Part shown: positions 55,286 to 64,000 of the stretch, in pieces
How positions within the stretch are numbered: position 1 is the stretch's first letter
How the letters are laid out: each line of letters starts with the position of its first letter
Assembly (NCBI RefSeq): GCF_036323735.1
Contig: NC_086020.1
Coordinates: forward strand, 91,026,210 to 91,090,209
DNA from: Rattus norvegicus
Taxonomy: Eukaryota; Chordata; Mammalia; Rodentia; Muridae
Direction of reading: 5' to 3'
DNA: 64,000 nucleotides
The notes under the pieces: generated by a model
What the model was told of the DNA's origin: nothing
Seen by the model: only the letters and a program-made list of their open reading frames with translations
The model's database searches: none
Program-made: the position numbers and the translations under genes

Positions 55286-57165
55286 GTTGATTTGGTTCAA
55301 CATTTGGGATTAGATGTGGATTCAGCTTTCTTGTTTGCAAAGAATTTACATAAGAAATAGTGTCAGTAAAATCAGCATTTCATTCTGTCCCTATGCTATT
55401 TTAAAACAAGCTTCTTGCTTGATGGTCCTTACATTAGCAGTTAATTCTGATGTGCTATCCAAATAGTACTGAGAACAACCTTGGGTATTTCACTGCTCCC
55501 CAACCCCTACCCCTTCAGCGTTATGCTGCTAGTCTAAGACAAGGGTTTCTAGACTGGGCTTTCAAGGATCCTTTTAAGTGTGAGGCCTCTGAACAATGAG
55601 TATCATTGCTTCTTATACCTCATCAGGCTCAAGCAAGGAATTCTAGCTGCAGCAAGTCTAGCCAAAAGCGATGCAAAATGCTAACCAAGCTGAACAACCT
55701 CACATCCAAGTCGAACTCTTTGTGCTGAATAAGAACTGGAGAAGAAACTTTGGATAGAAATGCAATAATTGCTGCCAAAAAGACCCAATTAACTATTGTT
55801 GCTCTTTGTGTTTGACATCTGGTAAAGGCAGTCTCTGTTTGGTACTTTCAGGGTTGTATTTATTTTGGCTGTACTCCACATTTGCTCTGCCAGAGAAATT
55901 TACAGAGTCAGCACAAAGGAAAACTAATTGTGTCATCATATTTTCATTAATAAACAAATCATTTACATCTGTGATATGATTTATTTGAATTTACCAAATG
56001 CATATAACTGTATTGAGAACTCGGATACAGCTTTCTGTAGTGTGGCTTCTCTCCTTGTTTGTTTTGGATTCTTAAGCTATCATAACCTTTAAAGTCACTT
56101 CTGCATCTTATTTTCAACATTATGAGCAACTAAATTAGTTATTGCCAGAATTCATGCCAGCTCCAGATACTTTAATATTTGAATTAGTTACTGAGATACT
56201 GTTGAACATTCCTTTCCCATGTACTTCTGTGGTCCACTTGTTATTCACAAGAAAAAGTGATTTTTCTCCTTCTCTGGTTTGTATCTCCTCTCCTTTACAA
56301 CCCTATCCGTATGGAAATATTTGCTTAAAATATCTGTACTATGGTAGTCATTTTTTATTTGAGATAAATATTTCTTACATTTTTATGAAAAAAAATTTCT
56401 AACTTTAGAAGATTGTTGTTTTGAGAAACAACTATGCATGCACATACTGACCTCAAACATGCTGCCTTTCAAAGCTGAACTTAGTAATTTGATCCTTCTC
56501 TTTTATCTCCTAAGTTCTGAAGTGAGGGATGTGCACCACCTGTCTGACTCTTTCTAGATTAATCACAAAGTATGTATTAACTTTAGGTCTTTCTCACAGC
56601 TCTTAATATTACTTTTGTTCCTTTTTTTGCTGTTTTTTTATTTTTTGTTTATTTTTTGAGCATTTCATAATTGAAATTAATGTGTTTTGATCAAATTTAA
56701 AATGTAAATACAATTCTATTGAATTAACAATTAAAACACGATTCTAGATGTTTAATTACTTTTCTAATATGTGATAAAGAGTGAAATGTCTTTTACAATA
56801 TAATTTAAATGTATGTCATTGTGTTTTATTTAGTATTATGTTGCAAGTTAAAATAGATTTCTGCCTAGGACAATCCTTGGCTAGCAAAGGAGTTCTTGCA
56901 GAAGGGAAGTTCGGAGTGGCAAAAAGAAAGACTCAAATCAATCATGGAGTACAGGCTGACAACCTTGTGTTCTGCTCCAGTCAGAGCTCTTTAGAGATCT
57001 CCAGACAGCTTATCCAGATAGCTCAGCTGTAGTAAACCAAACCCAGTCATTTATTTGAATATCAATTCAATTATCTACCTTAGGTTCATTTTTGGTAATT
57101 CATAAATCAGCATTTTATGACCTTAAGTGTTAGACTCATAAAAAAGAACAAGTAAAAAAAGGGGA
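55286..57165. other. Unassigned AT-rich stretch
   Basis: No gene recognised. 56447-56560 (GACCTCAAACATGCTG to GATGTGCACCACCTGTC) could be a very degraded antisense B1, but I am not confident. The open frames at 55006-55245, 56142-56402 and 56781-57032 show no identifiable domain. Confidence 0.4.
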
Positions 57166-57330
57166 AAAAAACTGGCAAATGAATTCAGAGATCTGCTTGC
57201 CTTTGTAAGCAAAAATAATAAACTAACTGGGTGGGATCTCACTCTGAGATCACCATTCTACATACTCTTCAGTCTGACCTTGCTCTGTCTCTGGCTGACA
57301 TTGAACTCAGGAATCTGCCTGCTTTTCAAG
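57166..57330 (-). mobile_element. Possible degraded B1 fragments, antisense
   Basis: GAATTCAGAGATCTGCTTGC (57180-57199) and GAACTCAGGAATCTGCCTGC (57303-57322) both resemble the antisense B1 core, 123 bp apart, suggesting two fragments or a duplicated one. Weak evidence. Confidence 0.3.
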
Positions 57331-58079
57331 CAATACAATAAATGTGGCCAAGAGATAACCACTCACCAAATCTCTTTATCTTCTTCATTAATATCTTTCT
57401 GACAAGCTGTATCATAGTGCACTGTTCTTTTAAGTCCACGAAGGCCCTCATATAATTAATATTACACCTTATATTTTGCATAGTTGAGAAATCATATATA
57501 TATATATATTTAAGTCTATTCCCACAGTCTTAAGAGATGGCCTAAAGTTTATAGCATTTGCCATTTTTGCTAAGGAAATAGACCCACTCTCATGTGTTGA
57601 ACTCACGCTGTTTTTATTATCACAGTATCATTAATGTTGGCATGTACAACATTCCCTAACACCTTTGGCAGGAGAATGTTTCCTGAAGTAGGAACATATA
57701 ATAAATTATGTACGTTATGAACAAAGAATCTCTGTGCCCACAGAAACCATCAACACTAGTGGAGGCCCATGCCCTGTTCGCTCTGCCCCAGGGGCAGGAA
57801 GGAATTATGTCATACCATCTCAACCATAGCTATGCAATTCTGGGTAGATTTCTAATTTTAATGCTTTATAATTTATAGTTATTGATATAGTTACTTGGTA
57901 GTATTCTTACTACTGGCTATTAAAACTTTCTTAATTCTTATTTAATTCTTATTGCATATTTGAAAATCATTATTTTCAGTGTTAAATGCCCTGGTTATGT
58001 TTCTAAGGTTTTAAGTATCTGATAATTTTTTACTTTATTATACCATTAGAGTTTTTATTTTAACTTGTTAGAAAATAGG
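57331..58079. other. Unassigned stretch
   Basis: Contains a short (AT)n run at 57494-57510. No gene or repeat recognised. Confidence 0.4.
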
Positions 58080-58548
58080 AATTATTGTTTTGAGATTATA
58101 ATATAATTACATTTATCCATTCCCTAGTCCCCTTCAAAACCTTCCCATATAGTCCTCCCTTATCTAGTTCAAATTAAAATTCTTGGTCTCTTTTTCATTA
58201 ATTATTATATGCATGTGTATATATGCACGTATATGACTTTTCCAGTCCATATAACCTTACTGGTATGTATATTTTCAGGGGTGATTACTTGGCATTGGAT
58301 AAACAACTGGTGCAATCTTCCTTTGGGCAAACCTTCTCTCCCACTCCATGTTCCCATCAATTGCTTACAGTTCTTTGTGCAAGGCTGAGTCAGCGTGAGC
58401 TTTCCCTGCTCACTGTGTCTTGTTCATTGTGCATCATGCAAGCTTCCAAAAGAGGGAAGCAACCAGCTTCCTACCCAGCTATAATGTTTATGAACCATAT
58501 CCACAGCCAATATGGCACATAATCCTAAGTGGTGGCATTCATAGCTTG
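58080..58548 (-). mobile_element. Old L1 (Lx-type) 3' UTR, antisense
   Basis: CTCTTTTTCATTAATTATTA, CTTTTCCAGTCCATATAACC, TTTTCAGGGGTGATTACTTG and CAATTGCTTACAGTTCTTTG follow the antisense Lx 3' UTR order. It is interrupted or bounded on the right by a younger L1 insertion at 58566. Confidence 0.5.
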
Positions 58549-58565
58549 GTGGTTCTCAACAGCTT

Positions 58566-58971
58566 TGTTTTTTTTTTCCCCATCTTTATTAAATTGGGTA
58601 TTTCTAATTTGCATTTCGATTGTTATTCTCTTTCCCGGTTTCCAGGCCAACATCCCCCTAACTCCTCCCCTTCTATATGGGTGTTCCTCTCCCCATCCTC
58701 CCCCCATTACCGCCCTCCCCCCAACAATCCCGTTCACTGGGAGTTCAGTCTTGGCAGGACCAAGGGCTTCCCCTTCCACTGGTGCTCTTACTAAGCTATT
58801 CATTGCTACCTATGAGGTTGGAGTCCAGGGTCAGTCCATGCATAGTCTTTGGGTAGTGACTTAGTCCCTGAAAGCTCTGGTTGGTTGGCATTGTTGTTCA
58901 TATGGGGTCTCAAGCCCCTTCAAGCTCTTTCAGTCCTTTCTCTGATTCCTTCAATGGGGGTCTCGTTCTCA
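58566..58971 (-). mobile_element. L1Rn 3' UTR, antisense, 5'-truncated, with duplication
   Basis: A T-rich tail near 58568-58577, TTCTCTTTCCCGGTTTCCAGG, the pyrimidine block, GGACCAAGGGCTTCCCCTTCC and CTTCAATGGGGGTCTCGTTC make a 406-bp 3' end. Flanking duplications GTTCTCAACAGCTT (58552-58565) and GTTCCCAACAGCTT (58972-58985) match at 13 of 14 positions. Confidence 0.9.
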
Positions 58972-59139
58972 GTTCCCAACAGCTTAATAATATTTGAGCT
59001 CAACAAGAAGGAACATATGCCTGATACTGGAAATATACTTAATTACCCAGTGCTAGTAAAGTCATTATTATTGCAGAAGTGTCTCTAACTATCAATTTAT
59101 TGATCCAGCATATCTCCAATAACAATTTACAGGTATTTG

Positions 59140-59424
59140 TCCTTTTATTGGATATTTTTTATTTACATTTCAAATATTATCCATTCCCAGTTCCCCCTCC
59201 AGAAACCCTCTATCCTATTTTCTTTTCCCCTGCTTCTATAAGGGTGCTCCCGCAACCACTTACCCACCACTTCCTCCCTTCCCCCTGCCCTGCAATTCTT
59301 CTACTGTGGGATATTGAACCTTCACAGGACCAAGGTCCTCTTCTCCCATTGATGCCTGATGGGACTGTCCTCTGCTACATATGCTGCTGGAGCCATGGGT
59401 TGCTCCATGTGTACTCTTTCATTA
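59140..59424 (-). mobile_element. Older L1 3' UTR, antisense, short
   Basis: TTTTATTTACATTTCAAATA, a pyrimidine block with CCAGAAACCCTCTATCC, CTTCACAGGACCAAGGTCCT and GGAGCCATGGGTTGCTCCAT give an older L1 3' end. TTTACAGGTATT on the left and AATACAGTATT on the right may be a degraded duplication. Confidence 0.75.
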
Positions 59425-59668
59425 AATACAGTATTATTTTTTCAGTTTTAGCAAATATAATTTATTTAATTTATATTTTTTAATATATCTTCAAGATTAT
59501 GGTCAACTTGATAATATTTAATCATCTAATTATAGTGTCTCTAATTCTTTTTCTCAGAAATTTCTGAATATTTTTGATCTAATATTACTACTTAAGAAAG
59601 AGTTTGGATTCTATTAAAATTTTGGAAAGACAGGAAGAGAAGGTAAAGAAAGTGAAGAGAACACATCT

Positions 59669-59944
59669 TAGTTAACTTTTTATTGCTTTGACTAGAAACC
59701 AACACAACTTACAAAAGAAGCAGTTTAAGTGGGCTTACAATTTCAGAGGGCTAGAGTCCATTGGCAGAGCAAAGACATGGTAGCAGGAATACCTAAGAGT
59801 TCACATCTTTTCCAAGTAGGGAGGCAGAGATTGTCTTTTGAAATTTAAACTTACCTCCGGTAAGACAACTTCTCTACCAAGCAGACCTCAACATATCCCA
59901 ATCCTTTAGAAATAGTTGCATCAACTGAAAAGCAAGAATCCAAG
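59669..59944 (-). mobile_element. MaLR LTR (MT-like), antisense arm of a head-to-head pair
   Basis: CTTAGTTAACTTTTTATTGC, AAAGAAGCAGTTTAAGTGGG, CAATTTCAGAGGGCTAGAGT and CCAATCCTTTAGAAATAGTT are in antisense MT/ORR LTR order, with the LTR 3' end at 59669 and its 5' side at about 59944. Confidence 0.65.
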
Positions 59945-60274
59945 TATATGGTCCTTTGTAGAATGGCCTCCATCAGCTCATGTACAATGGCACTATTAGC
60001 TGGTATGCCCATGTTGAAAGAAATGTCTCACCAAGGAAAGCCTTTGAAATTTCAGATGCTCGATCCAGGCCCAGTGTCACTCTTTCTTCCCGATGTAGGC
60101 CACTCAGTTACCTACTTTTTCAGCACCATATCTCCCTGCTGCCATGCTTCCCATCACGCTGTACAAGGAACGAGATCTCTGAACTGTAAGCCATCTCTGC
60201 TTAAATGCTTTCTACTAAAAGAGTTTCTGTGCTCATGGTGGTTCTTGCCAGCAATAGAAATTTAACTAAGACAC
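59945..60274 (+). mobile_element. MaLR LTR (MT-like), sense arm of a head-to-head pair
   Basis: GAATGGCCTCCATCAGCTCA, CAGGCCCAGTGTCACTC, CAGCACCATATCTCCCTGCT, GAACTGTAAGCCATCTCTGC and the terminal AATTTAACTAAGACACA follow the sense order. Its 5' end abuts the 5' end of the antisense arm. The 105-codon open frame at 59948-60265 is within LTR DNA and not a gene. Confidence 0.65.
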
Positions 60275-60860
60275 AAGGCAACAAAAGTGAGGAGGGAACA
60301 TGTGCATTTATCAATTCATTTTTTCCCTTTCAGTGGAGGATATAGAATTATTCTACCTTCTACTGAGGGTTTGGAGGTAAGGAAATAGGTATAGATGAAA
60401 TCAATTTATGGATTATCCAAAGGGGCCTTGATGGATAGCATGTCAGCTGCTTAGTTTGACTATTTTATGTACATGTTACAAATGTATTCTTTGCACCATT
60501 AACACCATTAATACACATGATTTACTGATGAATTAAAGAAGTCTTCTGACAGAGATTTATGGTCTAGAACAGTATATCAACATGCCATAACGTATCTTCT
60601 ATCTGAGGCATAGCCTTTCTTTTAATCTCTTAGATTAATATTACAAATCTATTGATTTTGAGAGCACACTAAAAGACTTCACTTTTTAAAAGGGTTTATT
60701 TTTATCTGCTGTGTGTCATCCAATTTTTAACTTTTATTCTTACAGATCTTTAAGCTGCATAATTGCTTAGTCCTTTCTTTGTCAGAAATTTTAGCAGAAA
60801 TTTTATGGCAAGGAATAAAATAGACAAAGTTATTAAAACTCAATGGAATCTCTGCAGGTA
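60275..60860. other. Unassigned AT-rich stretch
   Basis: No supported feature. Confidence 0.4.
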
Positions 60861-60879
60861 GACATGACAAAGCATTCTT

Positions 60880-61757
60880 TTTTTTATTTGATGGCTTTTT
60901 ACATTTATTATAATTTGTGTTTATATGTGCATACCGTTCATTTCTTTTTTATTAACTTGAGTATTTCTTATTTACATTTCGAATGTTATTCCCTTTCCCG
61001 GTTTCCGGGCAAACATCCCCCTAATCCCTCCCCCTCCCCTTCTTTATGGGTGTTCCCCTCCCCATCCTCCCCCAAGTACCGCCCTCCCCCCAACAATCAC
61101 GTTCACTGGGGGTTCAGTCTTAGCAGGACCAAGGGCTTCCCCTTACACTGGTGCTCTTACTAGGATATTCATTGCTACCTATGAGGTCAGAGTCCAGGAT
61201 CAGTCCATGTATAGTCTTTAGGTAGTGGCTTAGTTCCTGGAAGCTCTGGTTGTTTGGCATTGTTGTTCATATGGGGTTTCAAGCTCCTTCAAGCTCTTCC
61301 AGTTCTTTCTCTGATTCCTTCAACAGGGTCCTATTCTCAGTTCAGTGGTTTGCTGCTGGCATTTGCCTCTGTATTTGCTGTATTCTGGCTGTGTCTCTCA
61401 GAAGCGATCTATATCCGGCTCCTGTCTGCCTGCACTTCTTTGCTTCATCCATCTTGTCTAATTGGGTGGCTGTATATGTATGGGCCACATGTGGGGCAGG
61501 CTCTGAATGGGTGTTCCTTCTGTGTCTGTTTTAATCTTTGCCTCTCTATTCCCTGCCAAGGGTATTCTTGTTCCCCTTTTAAAGAAGGAGTGAAGCATTC
61601 ACATTTTGATCATCTGTCTTGAGTTTCATGTGTTCTAGGCATCTAGGGTAATTCAAGCATTTGGGCTAATAGCCACTTATCAATGAGTGCATACCATGTG
61701 TGTTTTTCTGTGATTGGGTTACCTCACTCAGGATGATATTTTCCAGTTCCAACCATT
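60880..61757 (-). mobile_element. L1Rn 3' end with 3' transduction, antisense
   Basis: A perfect 16-bp duplication, ATGACAAAGCATTCTT, lies at 60864-60879 and 61758-61773. Between them on the minus strand are the ORF2 end (from 61757), the complete L1Rn 3' UTR to the A tract at 60945-60950, then about 55 bp of non-L1 DNA (60943 to 60890), and an outer A tract (60889 to 60878). The extra DNA carries an AATAAA 14 nt before the outer A tract. The duplication encloses both parts, so they were inserted together. Confidence 0.92.
60904..60909 (-). promoter_or_regulatory. AATAAA poly(A) signal in the transduced segment
   Basis: TTTATT on the plus strand is AATAAA on the minus strand, 14 nt before the outer A tract, and explains polyadenylation of the read-through L1 transcript. 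Confidence 0.75.
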
Positions 61758-62065
61758 ATGACAAAGCATTCTTATGAAACCCTCTATTCTTCGCAAGCAC
61801 GGTTAAGTTGATAAATACTAGAGGATTAATATTCCACATATAAGCACACTGATTATTTATATAATTTCTTTGACATACAGCTATTCTCCATCTGTTTTGT
61901 TTTTAACATGAATTTATTTTTTCCTCAGACATATTTTTGTTGGTAAATTTTGATCATACAATTTATTCTGATCAAAGTTTTCCTTCACTGATGCATCCCA
62001 GATCCTTCTCCCTTGCCTTCCTACCTAAATTGACATATTTTCATTCACTTTGTCTTCAGAAAGGC

Positions 62066-62105
62066 AAACAACAACAACAAGAAACAACAACAACAACAAC
62101 AACAA
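62066..62105. repeat. (CAA)n simple repeat
   Basis: CAA/ACA units with one GAAA interruption. Overlapping open frames on both strands here are repeat readings. Confidence 0.9.
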
Positions 62106-62363
62106 AGTCAGAATTTTAAAAAGCAAAGAAAAAATGCAAAGAGCCAACACAGCACATAAAAAGGCATCAGATGTCATGCAAACAAGCAAAACAATAAACA
62201 AAAAAATATCTAGGCAAAGCAATCTGAGACAAAAAGTGTACCAAATACTGTTGAGTACTTCTGTGCATGCAAACTATACTTCAGTGTGGTTAGTATACAC
62301 TGAGGTTCCATTAGAGAAAAGTGTTTCTTTCCTTTGCACACGGATGCCAATTGCAGATAGCTT

Positions 62364-62474
62364 TTTTTTTGTTTTGTTTTGTTTTGTTTTTTTTGTTTTT
62401 GGAGCTGAGGACTGAACCCAGGGCCTTATGCTTGCTAGGCAAGTTCTCTACCACTAAGCTAAATCCCCAAACCC
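62364..62474 (-). mobile_element. ID SINE, antisense
   Basis: A T/TTTTG tail is followed by the antisense ID core (GGAGCTGAGGACTGAACCCA, GCTAGGCAAGTTCTCTACCA, CTAAGCTAAATCCCC). Flanks TGCAGATAGCTT (62352-62363) and TGCAGATAACTT (62475-62486) are an 11 of 12 duplication. It is more diverged than the ID at 32240. Confidence 0.92.
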
Positions 62475-62763
62475 TGCAGATAACTTCTTAATTAGGGAAC
62501 TAATATGCACCTAAAAGTCCTCTAAAAACTGGGACCCTATCTGGACTGAACCTATCCATGCTACCACAGTCTCTGAGTTCATACGTGTATCAGTCTTGTT
62601 GGATCTGAAAGACATTGTTTACATGGAATCATCTGTCCACCTTTGCTCTTACAATCTTTCTACTTCTTGTTTCATATAGTTTTCTGGCCCTTGAGAGAAT
62701 GGATTTGATAAAGACACTCCATTTATGTAAAGTGTAAACTTAAGGAATCTTTGGAAAGTCAGT

Positions 62764-63480
62764 TGTGGTGGTTAGTGTTTTGCTATGGCAAACATATGAA
62801 GGAATGTTTCACTGAAGCAGACACATGGTAAACTATGTTCTGCTAAAGAAAGCACATAAAAGGACACATGATGAAGGAGTCTTCATGAATGGCATGTATG
62901 TTTTGGTGTGCCTTACATTGTGCAATTGACCTCTATTTGTCAGAATAGAATGGCACCAAATAACTTCTAGTGATGTGCTGTGACTTTTTGCTGCTTCTTG
63001 GACTTGGGTGATGGGCAAAATGATGTCAGCTAAGACTGATTCACAAGGAGTTTTGCTAAGATTCATGTGCTGAGACAAGACACTTGGTGAGGCAAGACCT
63101 GCAATGTTTAGAGGGAACATAAATAGGATTCAATGGACAGTGATTGACTGGGGTTTGGCTGAGGCTGTCTGTAGAACTAGCTGTGCAATGCTTGTTGGTC
63201 TCTCATCTTTACTGATCTTTGCTTCACTGAGAAAGGCACAGCCGATAACTTTTCCTGGTGTGACTGATAGCCCTGGTTCCTCGTGCTCACTCTTGCCAAT
63301 TCAGCTGAGCCCTGGCTGTCCTGCTAGGTCATGCCACCTCTGCTGCTATCCTGACACTGCTAAACTGGACTGCTGGTATGTCCACGAAGTGCTGGCAAGT
63401 AGATTGAGATACCACTGCTGATTTGTGAACAGAACTGCTGGCTTCCTGACAACACTGATGGGATTTGCTCCAATGAATCA
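62764..63480 (+). mobile_element. Possible LTR-like or other rodent repeat
   Basis: Begins TGTGGTGGTTAGTG and has higher G+C than its surroundings. The layout (ACATAAATAGG near 63118 as a weak TATA-like element) could fit an LTR, but I cannot name a family and saw no duplication. The 105-codon frame at 63104-63421 has no recognisable domain. Confidence 0.3.
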
Positions 63481-63799
63481 TTTCTAAACAGGCCCACTTC
63501 CCCATACCCTTTATTTTTCATTACCTGTGGTGGATGGTGGGCTAGAAGGGTGGATGAAGTGTTTACAAACCATTATTAAAAATATGCTTTGAAAAATTAA
63601 AGTTATAACTGAATGTTTCCAAAATTACTTGTTCTCTGCATTGTCTTCAGTTGTTTTTATTCATTACTACTTCAAGAGATAGCCTTCCTGATGACAGTAG
63701 AATAAAGCATTGATCTATGGTTATAGCTAAATATGATTAGGAATTATTTTATTGCTATTGACATTAAGAAAAGTAATATTTGGCTTTCCTTTTGCCCTT

Positions 63800-64000
63800 G
63801 ATATGTCCAGTTAAAGGTTCATGTCTAACTGACCTGTGTCAGGAACTGGTTTCTTCTTTTGAGTGGGCCTTCAATCTAATCAGAGAGTGGCTGGTTACTC
63901 CCACCATGTTTGTGCTTCTATTACATGCACATATCTTTCCGACAGGTCACTGTTGTAGATCAGATGGTTTGTACATAGGTTTTTGTTTACCTTTCTCCTC
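63800..64000 (-). mobile_element. Old L1 (Lx-type) 3' UTR, antisense, cut by window end
   Basis: GAGTGGGCCTTCAATCTAAT and GGCTGGTTACTCCCACCATG parallel GAGTGGGCCTTCTTAAGTCA and GGTTACTCCCACAAGTTTT at 38671-38720. The fragment continues beyond the window. Confidence 0.5.

Larger units (their letters stand above)
61900..62760 (-). mobile_element. Old L1 (Lx-type) 3' UTR, antisense, with ID insertion
   Basis: TTTTGATCATACAATTTATT, CTGATCAAAGTTTTCCTTC, a CAA array, and after the ID element ACCACAGTCTCTGAGTTCAT, CGTGTATCAGTCTTGTTGGA and GAATGGATTTGATAAAGACA follow the antisense Lx 3' UTR order. No coding sequence. Confidence 0.55.

Noticed and set aside
59948..60265. 105-codon open frame
   Set aside because: Lies entirely within a sense MaLR LTR, which is non-coding.

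Overview
The window looks like rodent genomic DNA, most likely brown rat (Rattus). The youngest L1 copies carry a G-rich 3' UTR and a tandem promoter unit of about 600 bp, as in rat L1 (L1Rn). Tailed ID elements (BC1/tRNA-Ala-derived SINEs) are present, together with B1/B2/B3-like SINEs and MaLR-type LTRs. I found no host protein-coding gene, exon series, rRNA, functional tRNA gene or CRISPR array. Every long ORF I checked is a decayed L1 reading frame, a simple-repeat reading or AT-rich noise. Repeat calls rest on recalled family features and on copies inside this window aligned by eye; subfamily names are provisional.

Layout. 1-2590 is mostly unassigned AT-rich DNA. 2595-4360 holds two old sense L1 3' ends. 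6304-9744 holds an antisense L1 end, a possible LTR, an ORR1-like LTR, and a sense L1 into which a second, 3'-transducing L1 fragment has inserted. 13262-15418 is an L1 with an inverted 5' part. 19168-26728 is a stack of old L1s in both orientations. 29537-33625 is an L1 with both termini and target-site duplications but about 2.8 kb missing from ORF2, plus an ID insertion. 35246-36500 is the 3' end of a MaLR element. 37060-39500 is a pile-up of L1 ends. 41221-47812 is the most complete L1, on the minus strand, with disabled ORF1 and ORF2. 49468-50307 is one LTR inserted in another. 51046-53610 contains a 32-bp ID relic, an LTR-like sequence, an old mammalian L1 and a SINE-in-SINE nest. 58080-62760 contains further antisense L1 ends, a head-to-head LTR pair and a second 3'-transducing L1. 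62764-64000 has a possible LTR and an old L1 end cut by the window edge.

The window is best read as a gene-poor, AT-rich region built by retrotransposition. Its clearest signals are insertion scars: target-site duplications at about 8170, 29521/33626, 32224/32341, 49928/50269, 51033/51078, 58552/58972, 60864/61758 and 62352/62475; two L1 3' transductions with their own AATAAA signals; two inversions of the twin-priming type; and 601/606-bp promoter monomers. I saw no convincing evidence of a previously undescribed biological system.
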